Positions 12,429 through 36,905 of a stretch of DNA of 64,000 nucleotides are shown piece after piece (positions within the stretch are counted from its first letter, which is position 1; every line of letters begins with the position of its first letter). The notes under the pieces are model-generated. The model made no database searches. It was not told the DNA's origin and saw only the letters and a program-made list of their open reading frames with translations. The position numbers were made by a program, and so were the translations under genes. The stretch covers positions 25,236,380 to 25,300,379 of the forward strand of contig NC_059379.1 in assembly GCF_019703515.2 (NCBI RefSeq). The letters run 5' to 3'. This DNA comes from Myxocyprinus asiaticus. Its lineage: Eukaryota > Chordata > Actinopteri > Cypriniformes > Catostomidae.

Positions 12429-14273
12429 GCTAAATGTAAGTGATGCTAGCAAAGCTAGCCAGCTAACGTTAGCAATCTACCTCTTGCTGCATTCCATTCA
12501 ACTCAGAAAGTCGGATTTTCCAACTTCCTACTGGGAAAACTGAAATGGAACACCAGTTGAAGTCGTAATTACAACTTCGAAAGTTGTGTGGAAATGTATA
12601 AATAAGTGATAAACATTTACTTTTATTAAATAATATCATTAAATAAGTCAAAGTTTCAACATTACATGATATTAAAGCTTGTTTAACAAATGTTAGCAGA
12701 GTAGCAGGTGTTCAAAACATGGTAAATTATACTCTCTTTTGATAATCGTACACCTGTAGCACAAATGCTAGCATTGCAGATTGTTTATGAATTGGGTAGA
12801 TGGGAGATATCTCTGGTGACAGTCAAACACCTGCTATGCTAACTGGAGCATTGCAGTTTTGTTTCCTTTATCGTCATCTTCTGAGCATCTGGCAATGGAA
12901 TGCCTTTAGTTGAAGATCTGAGATATTAAGTGGAATATCAGCATCTGTACCTAAACTCATCTTCACCCCTCATCCAAAGAGATTTAGCAAATATTAGCTA
13001 TACATATTAGCAACCTATGTATTTACTGTTTTTTAGAGCGCTAGTTTGTTGTTTGCCAGCTATTTGCCACCTAGCTAGGTGCGCAATCTACCTAATTTAG
13101 TTAACATATTGAGGAATGTAGCTAATGAGGGGACAGGGCATGTAGTGACAAATTGTTGTTCCCAAGTTATGTTTTTGCTTGTGATAAACAATGACGAGAC
13201 AGGCCACATAAAGCTATGTAGCTAATGTATATAAAGTTGCGTTACATCAACGTTAGCTAATGTCAGCTCCGACATACACGCCGCGGTAGCGCTCCCTCAC
13301 TTGGGTGAGTGAGCTAGAGATGTGACAGCAGTAATGTGCCTCCACTTATATGAAATATTTACATTGTAAATAGGCTGCTTTGCTTAGTTTTGGCATTCTT
13401 TGTTCTATGTTCTAGATTTAGCAATGTGGTTAACAAATTGCACACATTTATACAAGGCTTGTTGTTGGTTAAAAAAACTAAAACAAAAAAAAACTATTTT
13501 GTTTAAGAAAAGACAGAGAAAAGTGAAGACTTAAGTATTGAATAATTGTTTGATATATTCTGTACTTAATGATGGTGTGTTGAATAAAGATGGTTTAGTT
13601 GATTTCAGCTCCTTAGTGTTTGTTTGTATTTGTTGCTCATAGAAAACAAAGGAAAATTCACACATAATATTCACCTCTGCAATGCCTTTTGATTATTTTA
13701 ACAAGACATTTCTTATGGTATACTGATACATACACACACACACACATATATTTCAATAAAAGAGGTGAATGAAGAGGAATCTTCATTTGTTTTCTGTGGG
13801 AGTTTTTATAGGAATGTGGATCTTTCAGATCAATTTGAGGAGTGCCTATGGTTTGCATGTTCCACATTTTATCGTAAGTGTGTCATGCAGTGTGGGACTC
13901 GCACTGGTCTGATCTTGGTCTTGACTCGGTCTCACCCTGCCTTGGTCTTCACTTGGTCTCGATACACTCTGGTCTTGGCTTGGTCTCGATTTAGGTGGTC
14001 TTGACTACAACACTGGTACAGGGAAACAAAATCATCTGCTGCATGTTACAATTACAAATTATTGTGGAGTCTTCTCATATTTTTACAACCATGAAAAAAA
14101 AAAGAACACATAGGGAAGTGTAATTGTGTCACGAGAAACTACAGTACAAATATTACGACATTTCCTGCATTTCATAATTACACTCATTGGCTGTGAATGT
14201 CTGGTGTGCTGTGATGCTCAAGACCCACAACCACCTCTGAGATCCAGTCCACTCCACAGGAATCCCATTATTC

Positions 14274-15465
14274 TAGGGCAACAACTAACGATTATTTTAA
14301 TAATCGATTAATCTAAAAATAATTAGAACGCATATTTGGGTATTATTGCAACGATTAATCATTAGATCTTAATAGATGTAATACATCAATGGAAAGGAGG
14401 AGGCGAGAACCGCCTTGATAATATAAATAATAGTTTAATTATTAACTGAACTCAAATTTTATTTTATTTTTTCTCCCAATTTTGGAATGCCCAATTCCCA
14501 ATGTGCTTTTAAGTCCTCATGGTCACTTATTGATTCGCCTCAATCCAGGTGGCGGAGGACGAATCCCAGTTGCCTATGCATCTGAGACCGTCAACCTGTG
14601 CATCATATCACGTGGCTCATCACACGCCCCACCACATTATAGTGACCACGAGGAGGTTACCCCATATGACTCTACCCTCCCTAGCAACCGGGCCAATTTG
14701 GTTGCTTAGGAGACCTGGCTGGTGTCACTCAGCATGCCCTGGGATTCAAACTAGCGAACTCCAGGGGTGATAGCCAGCGTCTTTACCACTGAGCTACCCA
14801 GGCCCCCAAACTCTCTCTTATTAATAAATCTGTGAATTGCCAATTTTCTTCACGATAAGAAATGCACAGTGACATATATTATGATTCAATAAGTCACGAG
14901 CCATCACGTTATAATCTAGCTGCATTAAGCATGCGTGCTCAAGGGATGAGCATCCCTGCGACAGAGTGTGCATCAGCCGGGTGCAGTTTCAATCTCTCTC
15001 CCTTAGATCGGGACATTCATGCAAATCATAGAAGAGCTGCTGACCGCACAGAGAAATGCCAGTTTCGGAGTTTGTAGTTATTTACATAATCTGCTTCCAA
15101 ATTTTGCTTCAGCGGAGTGGCAGCTCCAGCTCCACTTATTCCACAAAAAAAAAAGTAAAAAAAAAAGAGAGTGATTCTGTATTTACTTATTTGGTATTTT
15201 TTCATTGTAATTCCCTCATACTTTGTGATCTACATCACCTAAAGCTGTGAAAGTTTAGAGTGCATCTGGACTGTGAGCTGCGTAATTCTTTCTCTCCTCA
15301 GTCAGGCGCAAACTGCAGTGCTGCTCTCGTGCATCATCATTAGAGTTCAATGTGATCTCATGTTACATTAAATGAGATCAAGCGACTATTCGGCAACGAA
15401 CATTTTTGTCAACAATTTGTTATTGTCGACACTGTCGATACCGTTGTCTAATCGTTTCAGCCCTA
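14274..15465. mobile_element. hAT-like element with perfect 8-bp TSD (cattattc)
   Basis: It begins TAGGGCAACAACTAACGATT and ends CTAATCGTTTCAGCCCTA. The octamer cattattc is present at 14266-14273 and 15466-15473. A minus-strand SINE (14462-14807) is nested inside. The right two-thirds are repeated at 668-1173. No transposase is visible. Confidence 0.82.
14462..14807 (-). mobile_element. tRNA-derived SINE, minus strand
   Basis: It reads in reverse from GGCCTGGGTAGCTCAGTGG (A-box end, near 14807) to the CCAATTTGGG-type tail near 14462. It is the same family as the copies at 4488, 26292, 34380 and 38520. The frames at 14482-14770 lie in it and are not genes. Confidence 0.8.
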
Positions 15466-15473
15466 CATTATTC

Positions 15474-15979
15474 ACACAAAGTGTTTAGCTATTAGTAGAA
15501 CCGCTCTGCTTAATGCAGCCCAGGCTGTAAATACAAGATCTTTCAATCCTAAACAGTGTCAAACCCCCGCTTCAGTCTATGTAAATATTTAAGGTCGGGG
15601 GCTTCCCAACCAAATGCACATTACTGTCACTGGCCAGGAAATGGAGAGGTGGGACGTGGAGGACGAGCAGATAGACAGAGAGATAGAAAGAGATGTCAAG
15701 ACACAGCTGAATGCCTTTCCCTTTGCATGCCTGGAAGTTGACATTTGACCTGTCCATACTACAGTTGTGCTCAAAAGTTTGCACACCCTGGCAGAAATTG
15801 TGAAATTTTGGCATTGATTTTGAAAATATAACTCATGCAAAAAAAAAAAAACTGTCTTTTATTTAAGGATAGTGATCATATGAAGCCATTTATCATCACA
15901 TAGTTGTTTGGCTCCTTTTTAAATCATAATGATAAAAAAAAATTAATTTTGACTTGCCCCTTCTTTAAAATAAATGAAC
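15474..15979. other. intergenic with a Tc1-like terminus
   Basis: Around 15765-15960 the sequence gttgtgctcaaaagtttgca resembles a Tc1 inverted-repeat end, without transposase. Overlapping frames at 15556-15840 on both strands are unsupported. Confidence 0.4.
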
Positions 15980-16470
15980 AAAATCTGGGTTACAGTGAGG
16001 CACTTACAATGGAAGTGAATGGGGGACAATATTTGAACGTTAAAATACTCACTTTTTCAAAAGTATAGCCACAAGACATAAAGGATATGCGTGCAAACAT
16101 GATTTTTAGTGTGATAAAAATCACTAACTAACCTATTCCGTGTAAAGTTAGAGCAATGAAGTTATGACAACAAACCTTAAAACCCTAAAATGACTTTAAA
16201 AATTACAATTTAAAAAAATTTACAGCTCAAATAATACATTAGGTTTAACAGAAGAATTAATGTAAGTGCTTTTAGAAAATTATAAGCTTCAAATTTCTGC
16301 CTTTAAACCCTCCAAAAATTGGCCCCATTCACTTCCATTGTAAGTGCCTCACTGTAACTGTTTTAAAGAAAAGGAGGGATGAGTCAAAGTAAATTTTGTG
16401 GTATTCAACATTATGCCACAAATGCTGTCGATTGAGCTTAACTTGTATCGAACCCGGAACATTCCTTTAA
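15980..16470. repeat. TTAA-ended palindromic MITE
   Basis: Inverted arms of about 35 bp lie at 15991-16025 and 16323-16358 (ttacagtgaggcacttac and complement). The right end is GGAACATTCCTTTAA. A related copy with both TTAA ends is at 45037-45326. Confidence 0.65.
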
Positions 16471-17428
16471 AGTTAAAATTAATTGTTCATTTTATTCATA
16501 TAAGATCATGCATTAACTTTAAACTTCTGTTTGTTCATGTTATCAAATGCTGTTAACTAATGTAAATTAATACAACCTCATTGTAAAATGTTACCAAGAT
16601 GTTTGACCAATTGAGGAGGATCTAAACTTCACAGATGATTTTGTGGTTTGTAGTATAAGCAAAGTGGAGCTAATGGCATGTTAACATTTTGAATGTATTA
16701 TTTGTTATTTGTGATTAATAATTTCTTAAAAACTGAAGCCTTAGAGTGAAGCATCATATCCTGTTTCCAATATTCTTAGCAGGGTCAAATGTAATTTTGC
16801 ATGCTAAAAGTCTAGTTTGACTGCACATATAGTCTTGTCTTAGTGGTTGTGCTTACCTTATACCAGTTTATAAATGTAAGAGCCTAAATTCTATCAACCC
16901 GTGTTCTCCTGGTCAGACACACCTGCAGATGAAAGCTGACCCTACCCAAAGTCACACATTGCATTGCGAGACAACACTTCAACTGGCCCGCAACACCGAC
17001 TTCACCACCTTGCAACAATAAGGCTACTGTCCACCTTAGTTTCACATGGATCAAAATAAATGAGTCCGGAGAGAAGAATTATGAGCACTCTGAGGCTCTG
17101 CTGTAACTTGTTTGAGCTTCACTATTCTCCTCAGGCATTTTAAACTGTGAATTACCTCACAGGCAACAGGTCTTAATGGGATGTTAAAGTGTGTGTGTGC
17201 GCTTTTTTGTGTTTTTTTATTTTTTTCCTCTCTATCACTGAGCTACATGTCCTAAGCTTCATCTATTCAGCTTTGTGTCAGCTGTAATAAGTTTTGTACT
17301 GATGCCTTGATAAGGTTTAGTCTAGTCTTGGCAAGAGGCCATGTGAGGCCTGACTGGTTCCTGATGTTGCACTGAACTCAGGGACAAATGTTTGAGTGAC
17401 AAACAGAATGACAGTCCGACTAGAGCTG
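16471..17428. other. intergenic, no gene recognised
   Basis: Positions 16,490-16,600 contain a degraded piece of the foldback family seen at 34960 and 62230 (cattgtaaaatgttacc). The rest shows nothing I can name. Confidence 0.4.
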
Positions 17429-17935
17429 AGCGATATATAGAATTTTCACGAGACGTGATGATTTTGCTGATGTTATTAAATTTTGGGGTTGATTTCATGC
17501 TTGTATTTGACCATTAATTTCACTAAATATGTCATCCGACTATTTTGCAATACTTGCTTGTCTCGCAAGTATGAGAGTGTTAAGAAAAATGTTTTAACAG
17601 CACCTCTGATTTTTTTTTATATTATTATTTTATCCCCTTTTCTTTACTTTAGTAGTAAAAACAGAGTTGGTAAGTTTGATTCATTTCCATTCATTAGTTC
17701 AAACTCTGTTTCAATGCATTCATTCTGAACTTTACTTTTGTAACCCTTCCTTGTCTCACAAGTACAAGAGCATTAGAAAAGAGATGTTTTAACAGTGCTG
17801 CTGATTTGAACTTTAGCTGTAAAAAATGATTTGGTAAGCTTGATTAATTTCCGTTACTCAATTCAAACGGATCACTTCAAACTGCACCAATTGAAAACTC
17901 TGCACGAATAGTTTGCATCATCTTTTTAAAATGCT
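17429..17935. repeat. imperfect direct duplication of about 200 bp
   Basis: 17,555-17,720 and 17,750-17,900 share an order of motifs: cttgtctcgcaagtatgaga versus cttgtctcacaagtacaaga, then ttttaacagc, then tttggtaagcttgatt-like text. It may belong to a longer unknown repeat that begins near gagctgagcgatatat at 17,426. Confidence 0.45.
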
Positions 17936-20530
17936 CACAGATTTTTACAGAATTACTGTTTAATACTATCCATTGCTATATTTGTGAATATAAATATAAA
18001 TTATTCGATTTCGTTCTTGCATTCATTCAGTAAAAACAATGTGGAGAACAGCTTTGATTATTTTTTAACAAGATTTTCACTTTTAGTTCTTACATTAAAT
18101 TAACATTAATTTCTAATCTTGGCTACAATGTTTGGTTAAAGTGACGGTTCTTCTGATTAAAAAAAGAAATCACCCTTTTAAGCCATTTCAGAGCTAATAC
18201 ATAAATATCAAGATTTATACTGAAAAACAAAGTCTGAAACATTTAGATTTTTATTTTTTTATATAGCTAAAGAACCCAATCCGACTCATGTCTACTCATC
18301 CGACTTACCACCTATGAGTTCAATTAATTCAGGCATGAAATCTGTATGACTGCTCTATCTGACACTCCATCGGCATTCCTGTTCTTCATTGCTGTTCATC
18401 CTGTTCAACTCAATCTCCCCTCAGGGATCAATATCTACCCATTTCAGAATGCATTCCAGTTGAGTCTTATCACTATCTTTTACACTTATTTAGCACAATA
18501 TCATCGTCAATTCATAAAGGCAGATGTAAATGTGTAAAAGGTGCACTCATAGTTTTGAGCTGGCTCGTCCCATTAGTACCAGTGGTTTTGGGCTCTATAC
18601 TGACACCTATGCACAAAGTTTGTTTACTAATTGCTGCCGCTTCATACTAGGGATATGCGAGACTATCGACTAGATGACTAATGTAATTACCAACCCGACC
18701 TCATGAAAAGTCTACATAATTTACGAGTTGGTTATTTCGTATGGTCTCGCACAATGTCGTTCGCATAAACTCATACGACTTTATCGCGTGCAAATTGTGT
18801 AATGCAGAAGCATGAGTTCTGCACACAAGGCGTTAAGGACATACGATTAATGTTATGCCCTTACCCAAACCCCTTATCTAAACTTAACCAATCAGTAGAG
18901 TGTGTAAACATGATAGGAAGCTGATGTGTGTGACAGAAGCAAGTAACTGTTCCAGATTAGATGGAAACGATGTCCAGCAATGTCATTGGCTGTAGTGAAA
19001 GTCGTAGGAATTCAAACGAGTGCAGTCTCACAATATCATACAAATTAGACAAATTTAGAAAAGTCGTTCGAAACCTGACGATTTCACTGTGAGAGTGTGT
19101 TGGAATTACTTGTGGGTACATTTTTTCCCCATTAAACTATTCAACATTTTTACACATTTAACTTTGGCTTTATATTTTTACAGAGGCTGCGCTTAAATTA
19201 CTGTCATATTATTGTTACACATTTTAAAAATAATTAATAATACAAATAAAATATCATTTAAAAAAAGGGGATATATGGAGCAAATACAAAGTTTCATTTC
19301 ACCTCAGGCTGTGCATGCTTCTTCCCTCTCTCACTTGCGGCATGCAGGAAAATGTCCTCTCACTAGATAAGAAAACTCAGCAAAGTAATTATGAAATCAC
19401 TTCGGTGGTGGTGCAGGAAGTAGATTTTCTAAATGTTGGCATGAAAGTCCCTATGGATGTTTTCACATTTGAGTCTTCTTTAAATCTGCGCATGTTTGTA
19501 AGTTATTTTCCCTCTGAGCAGTCTTTTTCAAGCACAGAATAATCGGCTCAGGTGAGTCAGGTCCCGTCTTTCACGAGACCGTTTTGATGTGTTAATTATG
19601 CTCATCCAAAAAATATATGTTTTTGAGTAAGTAGCCTAGAAAATTACTGTTTTAGGCTAAGAATGCCGTCATTTTAATCTGCTGATTAAGAAGGCTATTT
19701 TCAATGAGTTGCTGGCTGCTTAACAGATTAAACTATCTTTTATTCTGTGTACACGTCAAATTTAGAATACATTAGGTTTATTGTAGGCAACATCACAGGC
19801 CTATTTTCTTCAATCCAATAGTAATTTTTTTTTTTTTTTACATCGTAACTGTTATTGGTTAACATTCTTTACCGAACAGTCATTAGAACAATAGTTAATG
19901 CACAACTGCACGTCGTAAAACATGCACAACTTCTCTGTGTCAAGTAAAGTTTAATGTAGTTTGAAACTTAGAAAAAAATGTCTTAAGATCTCTGCATTCA
20001 GATTTGCGTTCCATCAAGCTGTGAGACTCATCTTGTGCTGTCTGCTGTGGGTAAGTGTGGTTTGTTCCCTGCACAGCTGCGCGTTGCCTAAACAGCTGGA
20101 GTTTTGCTTACTGCCCCCTGGAGAAAACAGGTGGAACTTGAACTGCTCCAATGGTAGGAATATTTGTTATTACTTTCCGGGGACATGATTAATTGCGGTA
20201 AAAAAAACAAAAAAAAAAAACACACTGAATTAATGCGTTAAAACAACAGCCCTTTATTATTGTCATTATTAGTGGTAGTAACTCGATCAATTGCATGATA
20301 TAGGATGTCATGTGATGTCAACATGGCAGCGCCCTTGAGGGGGCAACCCGCTCCATGTAAAATAATACAGCTTTGATTGAGTTACTGATATGAGTCTTCA
20401 TCTAATGTGTGTACATCAGTCAACATATTTCTAAAAAGTGCTATTCATGTCTCTGAGTAAAACTGATTGCACTTTTAACCATACGGTGACAACAATTGTT
20501 TAAGTAACACATGTTTAAAGGACCTTTGTA
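17936..20530. other. repeat-derived intergenic stretch
   Basis: Positions 18,540-18,630 and 20,240-20,510 are diverged pieces of the family that is complete at 41946-42381 (shared caacatggcagcgccc-type text). Positions 18,690-19,100 look like a short palindromic repeat. The frame at 19315-19542 (75 codons) has no recognised similarity. No splice-supported gene was found. Confidence 0.4.
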
Positions 20531-22535
20531 TGGGTCATTCTGTCCTGTATTGTTGATTTTATATGTCTGAACACCGTTAAAAGAGGAAGGGGAACGTTAG
20601 TGGTCTTTTTGGTCTGTGAGAAAGCCTGTGTTAGGTGCAAGCTCCAAAAACTGGATTAATCATTAAACAGCTGCAAAGAGGAATTAAGTGGGAAATAGCC
20701 TAAAATCATTCACAACACATTTATTTAATTGCCCATTTGTTTCGTATAATAGCACTGAGTTGCAAAGCACACACCCACGGCTCTTACTGAAGCTTTGCTA
20801 GGAAGGCCCAGTGGGACCTCACAAAAAAAGATATCACACTATACATAGACAGCAACATAAATGTGCACACACTCACGCATGACTCAAACAAAGGGATCAG
20901 CCATAGCATTTGAGCATTGAAACTATTTTTTACTGTTTATATGAGTTTACTAGTGGCTCTGATTTCAAAGAATTCCCTTATCCACAATTATTAAATTCCA
21001 TAACCCTTAAATCATTCTTCTTTGCCACCGTTGCTCTGTGAAATAGTAAAAGCATTCTTCATGTTCGCTTTTCCTGAATTGCATTTGTTTTTGCAGATGT
21101 TAAACGGTTTGCTCTACTCATGCTCTAGAGTTGAGTTGCATCTAGTTACATTGTTAAGGGCTGAATACAAAAGGAAATTGCACATTAAACAGAGGAGGAG
21201 CATCTCATCTACTCTCTTAAAAAACTGCCATACAGATCAGATTTAAAATAAATTAAATAACTTTAAAAAAAAATGCAAAATAAAAATAAACAACTGAATT
21301 TGGAAAGAAAGAAACTCCACATTTTAACCAGAACGTAAAGGGACTGTTTCATCAGAGACTTTTGGTGTTTCAGTTGAATTAAGCAACTCACTCACTCACT
21401 CACTCACACACAATACACGTATCACAAAACATCTCTGACATTTCCACATCTTTTTAAACAAACACTGAAATCCAGCTCTAGATGGCATAGTTACGAGAAC
21501 AAAATATGAATATGTAACTTTGTAGCAACATGTTATAGTGAGATTCATCAATGAGAAATGTAACACATTTCAGATGAGACACTGAAGGCTACTCACGTAC
21601 TTTTTCATAATTTCGCTGACGCTGAATCGAGACAAGTGCAACAGGGCTATCCGATGAGCAGAATACCTCTCTGCCGACAGCAGAGATCCGGAGTGTTTTA
21701 CCAATGTCTGTTCCAGGTCATAAACAACGCATGAATGATGAAATCATAGACAAATACAAAAGCACCTGAAACCTCACAGCAGTCTTTGTGTTTAGGGCTG
21801 AGTCAACGGGAGAGAGTGAGCTCTGTCTATCGGGATCACCGCATGTCCCTCCGAGCAGAAGCGGTGGGAAACTAAAACACAATTTCACACTGCTCCTGGA
21901 GAATTCGTATAACACACACGGACTAGCACACTGTGCGAAGGAAAGCTGCAGATGCGAATACGAGAGCGCGTTTACCAACCTTGTTTGAAAGTTCAAATCC
22001 CGCCCCTGTTCACGCCAGCCCGCGTGCTGTATCTTTTCCGTGTTGGCCAGTGCGTTATACAGAACACACTATGTTTGAAATTGTATGCGTATGAATATGT
22101 GTTCCACACAGTTTGAATGTTGAATAATATGTAATATTTCTCATGGTACCAAAAAATTATTCAAATAACAGATACACCAAAATGATTTGTGACTGAGTAC
22201 CTACAAGAGAGCGAAAGTGTGTTTTAAAATTACATAGAGAGACACTGAACAATATGAATAATTGCTCTGTAAGTTTTAAATCGTTGTATTTGATGACGCT
22301 GACTGTTGTTGTATCCATAGTGTTAAATGTCTTGCACGGTATCGCTGTTATGACGCCACCTGGTGTTACCATGTGACCATTGCACAGAACATTACTGTTC
22401 ACTTCAAATCGTGATTCCATTTCATTTACGACATTCGTTTATATGACGCAATAATGGTAATGTATATTCTAACTGCTTAAATGTTTGGACTGTGAACTGA
22501 AGCCCAGAATAATCCAGAAACCACGAACAGCTAGC
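20531..22535. other. intergenic region upstream of the cfap97d1-like gene
   Basis: There is an (ACTC)n run near 21,385. Positions 21,780-22,050 are the most GC/CpG-rich part of the left half and include cccgcccctg, so this could be a promoter or 5' UTR. Overlapping frames on both strands (21718-21996) look incidental. No exon is supported here. Confidence 0.4.
22365..22378. promoter_or_regulatory. candidate RFX/X-box-like site (weak)
   Basis: GTTACCATGTGACC is an imperfect palindrome about 160 bp upstream of the start codon of the ciliary gene. RFX X-boxes are GTNRCC, a spacer, then RGYAAC. The left half fits; the right half does not fit well. Confidence 0.2.
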
Positions 22536-23849
22536 ATGGAGCGAAGAGCTGATTATTTGGCTTTCCCAGCAATTGTTGGGACGTATAACAAGTACAGCAG
22601 TTCGAGAAAAATGTGGGATGACCGCTATCACAATTCCCATTTGGATAGATTGGAGACAGGTTAAAAGAGCAGTGCTGGAAACTGAATATTTCACTAATGA
22701 AATTACAATAACTGTACACTTGAAGTTAAGCATAACAGTGCAGTCTACACCTACAATAAGCTATCGAATCTTACCAATATAGTTTTTATATTAACCTTCT
22801 TTTTATTGCACTTCACAGTAAAACCAGTTGTGGACAACAAGCCGCCAAGAACATATCTCCACTGTCATGTTAACATGAAAAAAATTCAGGTGACCTTTAT
22901 TTAGATACTCTTTGTTCAGGCTTTGGTTGCTCGAGACTGGACTCGGATGAAGGAATTGATGGTCTCTCTCGAGTACATTCATAAATAGATAGTAGCAACC
23001 CTGATATTGACACTTGTTTTTCTTGTGAAGGTTCAAATAAGCTTAAAATATTGATGTCATTGCTTAGTGTTGAGTTTACAGTTGTAATTCAGATTCAAAG
23101 TGTATTGTCACTAAGGGTATTTTCTTAAATTAAGGGATTTCTTAGTCTTGACTCGGACTGGACTAAAGTGGACTCGAACCCAACAGTACTTTCTTTAGTA
23201 ATGCTTTGATTGGCAAAGGTGAGATCAACTGAGACAATGTCTGTTTCTATATTTTAGATGGAGCAGGAGCGGCAGATGGACATAGAGAGAGACAACAGGC
23301 TGCTGGCTTCAAGAATTGCAATGCCCAGAAACGTTTGGAGAACCTCAAAGCACTACCAGCCCAAACCAAGGTGTGTGCACGTTCATGTTTTTATATAAAG
23401 ACCCACGATTTGTATGTGTACAGAGTGTTTTTAATTTTTTTCTTTGATGTGAATTTGTCTGATCAGTATGAATGCATATATTCGCAATCGGGAGCTGGTG
23501 AGGATCTCTCTGGAGAATCAAGCAATTCTCATGAAGATCAACATGAGCAAGCCTGTCTATGATCACAAAAAGTATCAGAAAGATTTTGAGGTATGTCTGA
23601 GAAACTGAGGTGCTTTATATTTTTTATGCCCCCCCTTCTTGAGCTTCTTGAAATTAGTACCAGGCGGCTAGAAAAATGTAAACGGCTAAATATCATATCA
23701 TACTTGACGCATCATATCTGACACTCCAGAAACGACTTTATTGCTATTAACTTTGTACTAACACTTTGTACCCAACTAAAAATTCTCCTCTTGCTTTTGT
23801 TTTACTTGACTGGGTATAGATTACACAAGAATACATGTCCCGACTTTAA
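22536..23849 (+). CDS. cfap97d1: CFAP97D1-like cilia/flagella-associated protein, five exons, 153 aa
   Basis: Exons: 22536-22659, 22819-22889, 23258-23370, 23467-23590, 23820-23849. All junctions are GT-AG with matching phases (1, 0, 2, 0) and the frame stays open to TAA. Exon 1 reads MERRADYLAFPAIVGTYNKY, resembling the CFAP97D1 N-terminus. Exon 2 has VKPVVDNKPPRTY. Exon 3 has the heptad-like IERDNRLLASRI. Exon 4 has the family hallmark NRELVRISLENQAIL followed by KPVYD. The CFAP97/hemingway family acts in motile cilia and sperm flagella; D1 is implicated in axoneme organisation of the flagellum. The length is close to the mammalian protein as I remember it, with a shorter C-terminus (ITQEYMSRL). 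The start codon is the first ATG that gives the conserved N-terminus. It is convergent with nmt1. CFAP97D2 is the alternative name; the N-terminus and neighbourhood favour D1. Confidence 0.88.
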
Positions 23850-24072
23850 AAGTATCCTCCAAATACTGGGGAAATTAAAAGGGCAAGTATTACTATTACT
23901 TCATTAGTGTTATGTATGTTTAAATCACACAGTCACATGCAAAGATATGAGATTTGTTTTGAATGAGAAGAACTGAGTAAATCTGTTACTAATGACATCT
24001 GCTTTGTCTCTTCTTTTATCACCAGGTGTAACTCCCAGCACTGGTTCGCTAACTGAATCAAAATATTAAAAG

Positions 24073-24078
24073 AATAAA
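24073..24078 (+). terminator. poly(A) signal AATAAA for the cfap97d1-like gene
   Basis: It is a canonical hexamer 224 bp downstream of the stop codon. It is the first AATAAA found after the gene. Confidence 0.6.
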
Positions 24079-24101
24079 CCAATCTGCAGACAAATTCCGT
24101 A

Positions 24102-24107
24102 TTTATT
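24102..24107 (-). terminator. poly(A) signal AATAAA for nmt1
   Basis: TTTATT on the plus strand reads AATAAA on the minus strand, about 100 bp past the nmt1 stop. With cleavage 10-30 bp downstream, the 3' ends of the two convergent genes would meet or overlap. Confidence 0.6.
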
Positions 24108-24209
24108 TAATTATTAGCTGAGAGAATGTGTGTTATATGAGCAAATGATTTTGAGCAAATGTGAACATGCAGACTCTCCTCTGAGTATTTATGTGGCACA
24201 AAAAAGCCA

Positions 24210-36396
<12,187 letters not shown>

Positions 36397-36639
36397 TGGA
36401 GCAGCCAGTGGTGCAACTCTTCAGCTTTGTAATTGGTGGTGTAGGAGCTTATCTTAATGTGCAGTGAGGGCAGGAGGGAGATACCAAACCGCCCTCCACA
36501 CCCTTACACACTGATCCTTTATCTCTGCATACCAAAATTCAGAATTTAAGAATTGGCTCCCTTTTTTATGTTTGATAATAAAGTTAAATAGGCCAAGTGG
36601 TTTATATATATATAGTGTGTTACGATATGGCCTAAACAA

Positions 36640-36905
36640 ATCCCTACAACACTTCCTTCATTTTGTTTCAAACCCACTTGACTGAATTTCTTCTGCGGAA
36701 CACAAAAAGAGATCATAGGCAGAATATTAGCCTCAGTTACATTCATAATAAGAACAATGCAATGAAAGTGAATGGTGACTGAGGCTGTCATTTTGCTTAA
36801 AATCTCCTTTTGTTTTCTAGGAAAGAAATTCAGCAGGTTTGAAACAAAATGATGTTGAGTAGTTGGTGACAGAATTTTTCTTTTGGGGTGAACTATCCTT
36901 TAAAT
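36640..36905. repeat. diverged MITE upstream of nmt1
   Basis: The arms cacttgactgaatttcttc and gaaagaaattcagcaggttt pair loosely. It ends ggggtgaactatcctttaaa. It lies about 300 bp upstream of the nmt1 start, so it borders the promoter. Confidence 0.5.

Larger units (their letters stand above)
10871..14015 (+). mobile_element. hAT element, about 3.1 kb, TSD gtataggg/gtacaggg
   Basis: The left end CAGTGTTGAAGT and the complement of the right end CAGTGTTGTAGT match at 11 of 12 bases. The flanking octamers at 10863-10870 (gtataggg) and 14016-14023 (gtacaggg) differ by one base, as expected for the 8-bp hAT duplication. Inside are a BED zinc-finger exon, a second hAT (11301-12281) and a CA microsatellite near 13731-13750. 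The catalytic hAT domain is not visible, so the element is internally deleted. Confidence 0.8.

Noticed and set aside
22422..22733. 103-codon minus-strand frame
   Set aside because: It overlaps cfap97d1 exon 1 in antisense and has no similarity of its own.
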